A stretch of DNA of 19,579 bases, taken from an uncultured Frankiales bacterium. Its GTDB lineage: Bacteria > Actinomycetota > Actinomycetes > Mycobacteriales > SCTD01. Below the pieces are notes generated by a model that was given only the letters and a program-made list of their open reading frames with translations, did no database searches and was not told the origin of the DNA. A program made the position numbers and the translations under genes. Below are positions 6,078-13,143 of this stretch, in pieces. Numbering within the stretch: position 1 is the first letter of the stretch; every line of letters starts with the position of its first letter. The DNA is taken from the NCBI GenBank assembly GCA_946479905.1, contig CAMLIA010000063.1, forward strand, positions 1-19,579, in the 5' to 3' direction.

Positions 6078-7486
6078 TGCGGGCCGTTCGGGCGCTTGCC
6101 GCGCCGGGAGGGCAGGGCCGCGAGGGCCTCGAGCAGCTTGGCGCGGGTGTCGGCCGGCTCGATGACCTCGTCGACCGCACCGCACTCGAGCGCCCGGGTG
6201 AGACCGCCCGTCGTCGACTCGTGCTGGGCGGCGAGCCGGGTCACGAGCGCTGCGCGCTCCGCGGGGTCCTTCACGGCGGCGAGCTCGCGCTTGTTGAGCA
6301 CCTCCACGGCAGCGGTCGCACCCATCACGTCGACCTGCGCGCCGGGCCAGGCGAAGACGGCGTCCGCGCCCAGGCCCTTGGAGCCCATCGCGATGAACGC
6401 GCCGCCGTAGGCCTTGCGGGTGATGACGGTGAGCCGCGGGACACGGGCACCGGCGTAGGCGTGCAGCAGCTTGGCGCCGCGCCGGAGCACGCCCTCGTCC
6501 TCCTGACCGACGCCGGGCAGGTAGCCCGGCACGTCGACGAGGAAGACCAACGGCAGGCCCATCGTGTCGCACCACGTCACGAAGCGGCCGGTCTTGTCGC
6601 CGGTCGCGGCATCGAGGCAGCCGGCCATCCGCTGCGGGTCGTTGGCCACGACGCCGACCGTGCGGCCACCGAGCCGGCCGAGCATCGTCACGGCGCTGGT
6701 CGCCCAGTCGCGGTGCAGCTCGAGGTAGCTGCCGGGGTCGAGCACCGCCCGGACGACGGGCCGCACGTCGTAGCTCTGCCGCGGGTCGCTGGGGACGAGG
6801 GTGCCCGGGTCGACCGTGCTGCCGTCGGGGCAGCTGCCGTGCTGCTTGCCGAGCAGCAGCGCGATCCGGCGCGCGCTGTAGAGGGCCTCGTCGTCGGTGG
6901 GCGCGACGAGGTGCGCGACGCCGCTCAGGGTGCCGTGCGTGTGCGGGCCGCCGAGCCGCTCCATGTCGATGTCCTCGCCGGTGACGCGGCGGACGACGTC
7001 GGGTCCCGTGACGAACACCCGGCCGGAGGGGCCCATCACGACGACGTCGGTCAACGCCGGGCCGTAGGCCGCACCGCCCGCGGCCGGGCCGAGGACGACG
7101 GAGATCTGCGGGATGCGACCGGAGGCGCGGGTCTGCGCGGCGAAGATCCGGCCGACCGCGTCGAGCGAGCCGACGCCCTCGCGCAGCCGGGCGCCGCCCG
7201 AGTGCCAGATGCCGATGCAGGGCGCCTGCCGCAGGTTCGCGATGTCGGTGGCGTCGCAGATCGCGCCGCAGCCCTCGATGCCGAGGGCACCGCCCTGCTT
7301 GGTCGGGTCGGTCGCGAAGGCGACCGTCTCGATGCCGCCGATGACGCCCATGCCGACGGCCACGCCGTCGACGTCGATCATCAGGTCCCAGTCGTCGAAG
7401 ACCGTGTCGAGGCGCTCCCGGCAGACCGCCGACACCTGGTCCTTGTCGAGGACGGCGCTCGGCTGCTCGAGCGGTTCGGCAGTCAT
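6074..7486 (-). CDS. accD: Acyl-CoA carboxylase carboxyltransferase (beta) subunit, AccD6-like
   Basis: Transfers carboxyl from carboxybiotin to acetyl-CoA (malonyl-CoA) or propionyl-CoA; works with a biotinylated alpha subunit encoded elsewhere. 470 residues, close to mycobacterial AccD6. Crotonase-fold landmarks: HSGGARLREG at 95-104 (CoA oxyanion hole), GPAAGGAAYGPAL at 133-145, DVPGYLPGVGQE at 328-339 and RKAYGGAFIAMGSK at 357-370. Ile365 occupies the position that is Asp422 in propionyl-CoA-specific PccB of Streptomyces and Ile in acetyl-CoA-accepting AccB, so acetyl-CoA use is inferred. ATG 7486 overlaps the fabF stop (ATGA). Its place after fabF parallels kasA-kasB-accD6 in Mycobacterium. 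Confidence 0.93.
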   Translation of the reverse strand: MTAEPLEQPSAVLDKDQVSAVCRERLDTVFDDWDLMIDVDGVAVGMGVIGGIETVAFATDPTKQGGALGIEGCGAICDATDIANLRQAPCIGIWHSGGARLREGVGSLDAVGRIFAAQTRASGRIPQISVVLGPAAGGAAYGPALTDVVVMGPSGRVFVTGPDVVRRVTGEDIDMERLGGPHTHGTLSGVAHLVAPTDDEALYSARRIALLLGKQHGSCPDGSTVDPGTLVPSDPRQSYDVRPVVRAVLDPGSYLELHRDWATSAVTMLGRLGGRTVGVVANDPQRMAGCLDAATGDKTGRFVTWCDTMGLPLVFLVDVPGYLPGVGQEDEGVLRRGAKLLHAYAGARVPRLTVITRKAYGGAFIAMGSKGLGADAVFAWPGAQVDVMGATAAVEVLNKRELAAVKDPAERAALVTRLAAQHESTTGGLTRALECGAVDEVIEPADTRAKLLEALAALPSRRGKRPNGPQ

Positions 7487-8691
7487 CGCAGGAACACCAG
7501 CGACACGTCGTGGCCACCGAAGCCGAAGGAGGTCGACAGCGCGGCGTCGTGCACGAGCTCGCGCGGGTCGACGCGGACGGCGTCGACGTCGGCCTCGTCG
7601 TCCTGGTCGTCGAGGTTGCGGACCGGCGGCACCAGCCCGTCCCGCAGTGCGACGACGGTGGCGACCGCCTCGACCGCGCCGGCGGCGCCGAGCAGGTGGC
7701 CGGTGCAGGACTTGGTCGCCGTGACGGCCGGCCGGTGGCTGCCGAGGGCGAGGCCGAGGGCGCGCGCCTCCGCCACGTCCCCGAGGGGGGTGGACGTCGC
7801 GTGCGCGTTGACGTGACCGATGTCGGTCGCGGTGATGCCGGCGTCGGCGAGCGCGAGCGTGATGCTGCGGGCCGCCCCGTCGCCGGACGGGTCCGGCGCG
7901 GTGACGTGGTGGGCGTCGGCGGCCAGCCCGGCACCGCCGAGCCAGCCGTGGACGCGGGCACCGCGGGCGGCGGCGTGCGCCTCGGTCTCGAGGACCAGCA
8001 CCCCGGCGCCCTCGCCGAGCACGAAGCCGTCCCGGCCCTTGTCGTACGGGCGGGAGGCCGCCTCGGGCGCGTCGTGCCGCGTCGACAGCGCGCGCATCTG
8101 GGCGAAGCCGGCCATCGGCAGCGGGTGCACGCAGGCCTCCGAACCGCCGGCGACCACGACGTCCACGGCGCCGGAGCGCAGCAGCGTCAGGGCCTGGGCG
8201 ATGGCCTCGGCGCCGGAGGCGCAGGCGCTGACGGGCGTGTGCACGCCGGCCCGGGCCTTCAACGCGAGGCCGACCGTGGCGGCCGGCCCGTTCGGCATGA
8301 GCATCGGCACGAGGTGCGGGCTGACGGCCCGCGGGCCCTTGGCGTGCAGCACGTCGTACTGGCTGAGGATGGTCAGCGCCCCACCGATGCCCGAGCCGAT
8401 GACGACTGCCAGGCGGGTGGGCTCGACCTCCGGCTCGCCGGCGTCGGCCCAGGCCTCGCGCGCGGCGACGAGCGCCAGCTGCTGCACCCGGTCGAGGGTG
8501 CGCGCCTCGATGCGCTCCAGGCGCCCTTCGAGGTCCACGGTCGCTGCCAACCGGGCCGGCAGCGCATCCCACTGCTCGCCCTCGAGCAGCCGCACCCCGG
8601 AGCGCCCGGTCAGCAGGCCCTCCGTGAGGGCGGCGACATCAGGGCCGAGCGGGGTGAGAGCCCCCAGCCCGGTGACAGCGACCCGGGTCAT
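7483..8691 (-). CDS. fabF: Beta-ketoacyl-[ACP] synthase II (KAS II, elongation)
   Basis: Condenses acyl-ACP with malonyl-ACP during chain elongation. 402 residues. The KAS catalytic set is complete: Cys157 (VSACASGAEA), His297 (NAHATSTPLGD), Lys327 and His332 (TKSCTGHLLGAAG). The glycine-rich C-terminal motif reads STSFGFGGHDVSLVF. The residue after TKS is Cys, where most FabF proteins have a small or hydrophobic residue. ATG 8691 overlaps the acpP stop by one base (TGATG), so translation is probably coupled. Only one KAS II is present here, unlike the kasA-kasB pair of mycobacteria. The dehydratase needed for the cycle is not in the window. Confidence 0.95.
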   Translation of the reverse strand: MTRVAVTGLGALTPLGPDVAALTEGLLTGRSGVRLLEGEQWDALPARLAATVDLEGRLERIEARTLDRVQQLALVAAREAWADAGEPEVEPTRLAVVIGSGIGGALTILSQYDVLHAKGPRAVSPHLVPMLMPNGPAATVGLALKARAGVHTPVSACASGAEAIAQALTLLRSGAVDVVVAGGSEACVHPLPMAGFAQMRALSTRHDAPEAASRPYDKGRDGFVLGEGAGVLVLETEAHAAARGARVHGWLGGAGLAADAHHVTAPDPSGDGAARSITLALADAGITATDIGHVNAHATSTPLGDVAEARALGLALGSHRPAVTATKSCTGHLLGAAGAVEAVATVVALRDGLVPPVRNLDDQDDEADVDAVRVDPRELVHDAALSTSFGFGGHDVSLVFLR

Positions 8692-8945
8692 CAGGCAGGA
8701 ACCCCAGCAGCCGCGATGTAGTCGATGGCGTCGCCCACGGTCTTGAGGGTCTCGAGCGCCTCGTCGGGGATGCGGACGCCGAAGCGCTCCTCGCAGGCCA
8801 CGACGACCTCGACCATGGTGAGGCTGTCGACCTCGAGGTCGTTCTCGAACGTCGCCTCGCGGGTGACCTTGTCGGCGGGCACGCCGGAGACCTCCTCGAG
8901 GACCTCGGCGAGGCCGGTGAGGACGTCGGTCTGGGTGAGCGTCAT
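8691..8945 (-). CDS. acpP: Acyl carrier protein
   Basis: 84-residue ACP, the carrier of growing acyl chains. The phosphopantetheine site is Ser41 in EVDSLTMVEVV, followed by ACEERFGVRIPDE, typical of helix II and loop II. The protein is acidic and mostly helical. There is no long C-terminal extension like that of mycobacterial AcpM, so chains of ordinary length are more likely. ATG 8945 has a good GGAGA ribosome site. With fabI, it is one of the operon genes having a strong site of its own, which fits the high level of ACP needed. It lies 28 bases after fabH and overlaps fabF by one base. Confidence 0.96.
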   Translation of the reverse strand: MTLTQTDVLTGLAEVLEEVSGVPADKVTREATFENDLEVDSLTMVEVVVACEERFGVRIPDEALETLKTVGDAIDYIAAAGVPA

Positions 8946-8973
8946 TGCTTGTCTCCTAAGGGGTGTGCGGGGG

Positions 8974-9930
8974 TTACGGAAGGATGACCACTTGGGCGGC
9001 GGCGGTGAGGCCGGCGCCGAAGCCGACGAGCAGGACGGCGTCACCGGACGCCACCTGCCCGAGCTCGAGGAGGCGGTCGAGCGCCAGCGGCACCGAGGCC
9101 GCGGACGTGTTGCCGCTGTCGACGATGTCGCGAGCGACGACGACGTGGTCGCCGAGGCCGAGGTGGGCCACGACCGACTCGGTGATGCGCAGGTTGGCCT
9201 GGTGCGGCACGAACGCCTTGAGGTCGGCGAGCTCCAGGCCCGCCTCCTCGACAGCGCTGCGGCACAGCGCCGGCAGCGAGGTGGTGGCCCAGCGGTAGAT
9301 CGCCCGGCCCTCCATCGCCAGCCGCGGGGGCACGCCGTGGATCGTGAGCTTGTCGTGCTGCTCGCCGTCGTGCGCCCAGACCACCGGTCCGATGGCGTCG
9401 ACCTCGGAGCGCGACACGACGGCCGCGCCGGCGCCGTCGCCGAAGAGGAACGCCGAGCCGCGGTCGTCGTGGTCGAGCATGTCGAGCAGCCGCTCGGAGC
9501 CGATGACGAGGACGTGCTCGGCGGTGCCGACCCGCACGGTGTCGGCTGCGAGGCCGACCGCGTACGCGAAGCCGGCGCAGCCCGCCCCGATGTCCGTCGC
9601 CCCCGCAGCGGAGGCACCGAGGCGGGCCGCGATCTCGGGGGCCCCACCCGGGAGGGGGCCCGGCATGGAGCAGGTCGCGAGCATCACGAGCCCGACCTGC
9701 GAGGCGTCGAGGCCGGCCGCGGCCAGCGCCTTGCCGCCGGCGACGACGGCCATCTCGACGACGGACTCGTCCGGGGCGGCCGCGCCGCGAGTGACGATGC
9801 CGGAGCGCTCCCGGATCCACTCGTCGGAGGAGCCGATGCGCTCGGCGATCCCGTGGTTGTCGATGCGGTTGCCCGGCCGGAAGGAGCCGACACCGGCGAT
9901 CCGGGCGCCGGCCAGGACGCGGGCCCTCAC
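8974..9930 (-). CDS. fabH: Beta-ketoacyl-[ACP] synthase III (initiation)
   Basis: Starts fatty-acid synthesis by condensing an acyl-CoA primer with malonyl-ACP; in actinobacteria it often takes branched primers. 318 residues from GTG 9930. Catalytic Cys118 (DIGAGCAGFAYA), His243 (FVPHQANLRI) and Asn274 (DSGNTSAAS) are all present. SSDEWIRERSGIVTR at 34-48 and GDGAGAAVVS are family motifs. The GTG overlaps the fabD stop as GTGA (9927-9930), and no separate ribosome site is seen, so it is probably coupled to fabD. The order fabD-fabH-acpP-fabF is that of Streptomyces. Primer preference cannot be read from the sequence. Confidence 0.95.
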   Translation of the reverse strand: MRARVLAGARIAGVGSFRPGNRIDNHGIAERIGSSDEWIRERSGIVTRGAAAPDESVVEMAVVAGGKALAAAGLDASQVGLVMLATCSMPGPLPGGAPEIAARLGASAAGATDIGAGCAGFAYAVGLAADTVRVGTAEHVLVIGSERLLDMLDHDDRGSAFLFGDGAGAAVVSRSEVDAIGPVVWAHDGEQHDKLTIHGVPPRLAMEGRAIYRWATTSLPALCRSAVEEAGLELADLKAFVPHQANLRITESVVAHLGLGDHVVVARDIVDSGNTSAASVPLALDRLLELGQVASGDAVLLVGFGAGLTAAAQVVILP

Positions 9931-10811
9931 GCGGGCACCGGCAGGTCGGCCGGGGTCTTCACCGCGGTGAGCGGGACACCGGGCAGCGCGCGCTTCGCCA
10001 GGGCGGTCAGCGTGCCGCCGGGGGCGAGCTCCACGATCGCGGACGGTTCCGTCCCGGCGATGGTGGCCAGGCAGAGGTCGAAGCGCACCGGCCCCGTCAG
10101 CTGACCCACCAGGCGGTCGAGCAGCTCGCGGCCGCTGGTGACCACGGCGCCGTCGGCGTTCGCGACGACCAGGCACTGCGGGTCGGCCGGGGTCAGCCCC
10201 GACACCAGCTCGCGGAGGCGGGGTACGGCCGGAGCCATCGCACTGGTGTGGAAGGCCCCTGCGGTCTCCAGTCGTCGTACCCGCGCTCCGCCCGGCTGCC
10301 GGGCCGCGAGCTCGTCGAGCGCCGCGACCGGACCGCCGTAGACGGTCTGCCCGGCGACGTTGACGGTGGCCGCCTCCAGCCCGCGCTCGGCGCCCGCCGA
10401 GCCGACACCCTCGGCGTCGCCACCGCGGGTGGCGACCATGCCGGTGGGGGCGAGTGCGGCGGCAGCGGCCATCGCCCGGCCGCGCTCGGCGGCCAGCACG
10501 ACCGCCTCGGTGGGGGTGATGACGCCGGCGACGGCGAGAGCGGCGAGCTCACCGACGCTGTGCCCGCAGACCACGTCCGGCTGCAGCCCCAGGGCCCGCC
10601 AGGACAGCAGCGCCGCGGCCGTGAGCAGCGGCTGGGCGATCGCGGTGTCGCGGATCTCGTCGGCGTCGGCCGCCGTCCCGAGACCGAGCAGGTCGAGACC
10701 GGCCGCCTGGGACCACGCCGTGAGCTCGTCGGCGACGCCGGCACGGTCGAGCCAGGGCACGAGCATGCCGGGCGACTGAGAGCCTTGACCGGGCGCGAGG
10801 AGGACGAGCAC
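9927..10811 (-). CDS. fabD: Malonyl-CoA:[ACP] S-malonyltransferase
   Basis: Moves malonyl from CoA to ACP, supplying the extender unit. 294 residues from GTG 10811. Motifs: APGQGSQSPGM at the N-terminus, nucleophile Ser85 in GHSVGELAA, Arg112 in ERGRAM (binds the malonyl carboxylate), and active-site His188 in GAFHTSAM. A GAGG lies about nine bases upstream of the start. It is the first structural gene of the fab operon, 78 bases after fasR, and the gap contains a palindrome that may be its operator. The order fasR-fabD matches Streptomyces, where FasR activates the fabD promoter. Confidence 0.94.
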   Translation of the reverse strand: MLVLLAPGQGSQSPGMLVPWLDRAGVADELTAWSQAAGLDLLGLGTAADADEIRDTAIAQPLLTAAALLSWRALGLQPDVVCGHSVGELAALAVAGVITPTEAVVLAAERGRAMAAAAALAPTGMVATRGGDAEGVGSAGAERGLEAATVNVAGQTVYGGPVAALDELAARQPGGARVRRLETAGAFHTSAMAPAVPRLRELVSGLTPADPQCLVVANADGAVVTSGRELLDRLVGQLTGPVRFDLCLATIAGTEPSAIVELAPGGTLTALAKRALPGVPLTAVKTPADLPVPA

Positions 10812-10879
10812 GCGTCAAGCCTCGTGGCTCGAGGCCCTGTCAGCCGCAGCGGACCCGGACCGAAAGGTCACGTGGACTT

Positions 10880-10894
10880 TGTAGGAAACCTACA
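10880..10894. promoter_or_regulatory. 15-bp palindrome between fasR and fabD, putative operator
   Basis: TGTAGG-AAA-CCTACA is a perfect inverted repeat with 6-bp arms, in a locally AT-richer stretch about 70 bases upstream of fabD. It contains the fasR stop codon (CTA at 10890-10892 on the plus strand). On the minus strand, CCTACAAAG supplies a TACAAA that could also be a -10 box. FasR itself or an acyl-CoA-sensing repressor are the natural candidates. Binding is inferred. Confidence 0.5.
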
Positions 10895-12026
10895 GATCCT
10901 GTGTCCGGCCTATGACGAACGCAACACGAACCGCCTGCGCGTCCCGCGGATGCGTCAGATCGAGGCCGATGAGGTCCTGCACCTTGCGCAGCCGGTAGCG
11001 CACGGTGTTCGCGTGGACGTAGAGCTCCCGGGCGGTCGCCTCGAGGCTGCCGCCGGTCTCCAGGAACGCCGCGCAGGTCTCCAGCAGGTCCCCGCCCGAG
11101 GAGGCGAGCGGACCGTGGACCTCCTCCAACAACCGGGCCCGCGCGGACTCGTCGCCGAGCACGGCGCGCTCGGCCAGCAGCTCGCTGGCGTGGACCGGTC
11201 GCGGGGCGGACGGCCACGCCGCGACCGCGGCCAGGCCGGCCAGCGCCTCGCGCACCGAGACGGCCGCCGAGGCGAGGTCGTCGACGACCGGGCCGACGAC
11301 GACGGGGCCGGGTGGGAGCCCGGCCGCGATCTGCTTCACCGCGCTCTCCGGCTTGCCCTTGCCCCCGATGACCGCGAGCAGCGCGGCGCCGGTCTCCCCG
11401 GTCAGGACGAACAGCCCGCTGTGCCGGCCGTGGCCGCGCAGGTCCTCCAGCCGGTCCTCCACCGGGCCCGCCGGCATGGGCGCGGCCAGCGCGGTGGTCC
11501 AGGCCGGGCGGCCCCAGCCGAGCGAGCCGGCGCGTGACAGCGTGAGGTCCCCGACCTGCCCCCGCACGAGCGCCTCGACGACGCCGGCCTCGAGCCGGGC
11601 GTCCCAGGCTCCGCGCGCCTCCGCGGCGGCGGCGTACACCTCGGCGGCGGCGAAGGCGATCTCGCGGCTGTAGCGCAGCACCGCCTCGCGCAGCTCCTGC
11701 TCGTGGCCCGGCTCGGCGAGGTCGGGGACGTGCTCGTCGAGGACGGCGACGACGACCCGGATGAGCTGGACCGTCTGCTTCAGGTTGACGGCGCGCGCGA
11801 GCTCGCGCGGGGCGGCACCGAAGACGTCCGGCGCGGGCGACGGTGCCGCGTCGGCGTCACGCAGCCAGGTGGTGAAGGCGCTGATGCCGGCCTGCACGAC
11901 GAGGCCGACGTCCGCGCGCTGCGCCGGGGCGAGGGCCGTGAACCACGGCAGTGCCTCCATCTGCTGCACGGCCTCGGTCGACAGCCGCGACTGCGCCCGC
12001 CGGACCCGCTGCCACGTCGACGCCAC
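10890..12026 (-). CDS. fasR: FasR-like PucR-family transcriptional regulator of fatty-acid synthesis
   Basis: 378-residue regulator directly upstream of fabD, the position and family of Streptomyces FasR, which activates the fabD-fabH-acpP-fabF operon. The C-terminal PucR/CdaR-type helix-turn-helix spans about 312-370 (LEATARELYVHANTVRYRLRKV, then DLIGLDLTHPRDAQAV). The N-terminal two thirds is an Ala-rich helical and GGDEF-like sensory region without a recognisable ligand motif. The start at ATG 12026 gives MASTWQRVRRAQ; the roughly 65-base gap before it holds the yceI terminator and must also hold any promoter of its own. It is unrelated to the TetR-family protein called FasR in mycobacteria. 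The family call is strong; its function rests on gene order. Confidence 0.88.
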   Translation of the reverse strand: MASTWQRVRRAQSRLSTEAVQQMEALPWFTALAPAQRADVGLVVQAGISAFTTWLRDADAAPSPAPDVFGAAPRELARAVNLKQTVQLIRVVVAVLDEHVPDLAEPGHEQELREAVLRYSREIAFAAAEVYAAAAEARGAWDARLEAGVVEALVRGQVGDLTLSRAGSLGWGRPAWTTALAAPMPAGPVEDRLEDLRGHGRHSGLFVLTGETGAALLAVIGGKGKPESAVKQIAAGLPPGPVVVGPVVDDLASAAVSVREALAGLAAVAAWPSAPRPVHASELLAERAVLGDESARARLLEEVHGPLASSGGDLLETCAAFLETGGSLEATARELYVHANTVRYRLRKVQDLIGLDLTHPRDAQAVRVAFVIGRTQDL

Positions 12027-12053
12027 GGCGGAAGGCTACGGGGAGACGCCGAA

Positions 12054-12080
12054 GGACCCCGGCAGGCGGCGCCGGGGTCC
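12054..12080 (-). terminator. Terminator hairpin after the yceI-like gene
   Basis: A 10-bp perfect stem (12054-12063 GGACCCCGGC with 12071-12080 GCCGGGGTCC) and a 7-base loop, starting 12 bases after the yceI-like stop. It separates that gene from fasR. Confidence 0.75.
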
Positions 12081-12091
12081 CTCGGGGGGCG

Positions 12092-12655
12092 CTACTGCTT
12101 GACGGCGGAGACGTCGAACTCGAGCGTGATCTTGTCGGAGATCAGCACGCCGCCGGTCTCGAGGGCGGCGTTGTACTCGATGCCCCAGTCCTTGCGGTTG
12201 AGCACGCCCTTGCCCTCGAACCCCGCACGGGTGTTGCCGAACGGGTCCTTGGCGGTGCCGGTGCGCTCCCAGGTGAGGGTGACGGGCTTGGTGACGTCCT
12301 TGAGGGTGAGGTCGCCGGTCATCTCGAAGGTGTCGTCGTCGACCTTCTTCACACCGGTGCTCACGAACCGGCCGGTCGGGTAGGTCGGGGCGTCGAAGAA
12401 GTCGTTGGTGCGCAGGTGCTCGTCGCGCTGCTTCTGGCCCGTGCTGACCGACGCGATCTGGAAGGTCACCTCGGCGGTGCTCCTGGTCGGGTCCTCGAAG
12501 TCGAGGTGCGCCGTGCCCGCGAACTCCTCGAAGCTGCCGCGGACCTTGGTGACCATGGCGTGCCGGGCGGTGAAGCCGAGCCTGGTGTGGGTCGGGTCGA
12601 GCGCGTAGTCGCCGGTCAGCTCGGCAGCGGTGGCGGTGGTCTGTGGTGCGGTCAT
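12092..12655 (-). CDS. YceI-family lipid-binding-fold protein
   Basis: 187-residue YceI-family protein, a lipocalin-like beta barrel that binds polyisoprenoid-type lipids in characterised members. Visible family features: GDYALDPTHTRLGFTARHAMVTKVRGSF at 15-42, FQIASVSTGQKQRDEHLRTNDFFDAPTYPT, LTLKDVTKPVTL and NRKDWGIEYN. No signal peptide is present, so it is probably cytosolic, unlike the periplasmic E. coli protein. GGAGAA lies just upstream of ATG 12655. It has a well-formed promoter (12702-12730) and a terminator, so it is a single-gene unit between the lipid module and the fab operon. Physiological role unknown; a stress or quinone/isoprenoid link is the usual guess. Confidence 0.9.
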   Translation of the reverse strand: MTAPQTTATAAELTGDYALDPTHTRLGFTARHAMVTKVRGSFEEFAGTAHLDFEDPTRSTAEVTFQIASVSTGQKQRDEHLRTNDFFDAPTYPTGRFVSTGVKKVDDDTFEMTGDLTLKDVTKPVTLTWERTGTAKDPFGNTRAGFEGKGVLNRKDWGIEYNAALETGGVLISDKITLEFDVSAVKQ

Positions 12656-12701
12656 GGGGTTCTCCTCGGGTCTCGGGTGGACGCTGTGGCTCGTACAACC
12701 G

Positions 12702-12730
12702 ACCGTAGTCCCATTTTATTGCGTGTTCAA
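12702..12730 (-). promoter_or_regulatory. SigA-type promoter of the yceI-like gene
   Basis: On the minus strand, TTGAAC (12725-12730) and TACGGT (12702-12707) are separated by exactly 17 bases in an unusually AT-rich stretch. The expected transcript would have a leader of about 40 bases before ATG 12655. Confidence 0.65.
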
Positions 12731-12745
12731 GTTTTGCAGACGCAA
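12719..12745. promoter_or_regulatory. Inverted repeat over the -35 box, putative operator
   Basis: TTGCGT (12719-12724) and ACGCAA (12740-12745) are inverted around the -35 box of the yceI-like promoter, so a bound repressor would block it. It begins six bases after the stop of the upstream thioesterase gene. The arms are short and spacing is wide (15 bases), so this is tentative. Confidence 0.35.
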
Positions 12746-12750
12746 CTTTC

Positions 12751-13143
12751 TCAGCCGGTGAGCACTGCCTGCGTCTGCGTGGTCGTGCTGACCAGGCGGC
12801 CGTCGCCGTCGCGGACCTGGGTGACGACGACGATCGTGGTCCGTCCGACGTGGAGCGGGGACGCCACGGCCTCGACGTACCCGCCTCGCACCCCGCGAAG
12901 CAGGTTCGTCGACGACGACAGCGTCGACGTGCCCGAGCCCGGCGGCAGGTTGAGGAACGCGCAGACCGCGCCGACGCTGTCGGCGAGCGTCATGAGCGCG
13001 CCGCCGTGCAGCGCCCCGCCGAGCGTCGTGCGCTCCTCGGCCCACGCCAGCCGGCCGCGGCACTCCCCGGCGTCGGCGGCGGTGAGCTCGACGCCCGCCG
13101 CACGCGCGAACGGCATGGTCGCGAGCAGCTCGTCGAGGGTCAT
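12751..13143 (-). CDS. PaaI-type hotdog-fold thioesterase
   Basis: 130 residues, the normal length for a single hotdog domain, probably hydrolysing acyl-CoA or aromatic-CoA thioesters in the cytosol. The diagnostic motif is GGALHGGALMTLADSVG (about 42-58), containing the HGG turn and catalytic-region Asp. FLNLPPGSGTSTLSSSTNLLR and ASPLHVGRTTIVVVTQVRD follow the PaaI pattern. ATG 13143 overlaps the WS/DGAT stop (ATGA, 13140-13143), so the two are translationally coupled. In that setting it may release acyl chains from, or balance, the acyl-CoA pool used for neutral lipid. Substrate cannot be deduced. Confidence 0.85.
   Translation of the reverse strand: MTLDELLATMPFARAAGVELTAADAGECRGRLAWAEERTTLGGALHGGALMTLADSVGAVCAFLNLPPGSGTSTLSSSTNLLRGVRGGYVEAVASPLHVGRTTIVVVTQVRDGDGRLVSTTTQTQAVLTG

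Noticed and set aside
6221..7816. A 531-codon plus-strand frame opposite accD and fabF
   Set aside because: Composition is that of a GC-rich shadow frame and no motif is present, while the minus strand encodes complete enzymes.
5373..8572. Very long minus-strand frames (over 800 codons) that would fuse fab genes
   Set aside because: Only the parts matching fabG and accD are protein-like; the upstream extensions are out-of-frame readings of accD and fabF. The real starts overlap the preceding stops.
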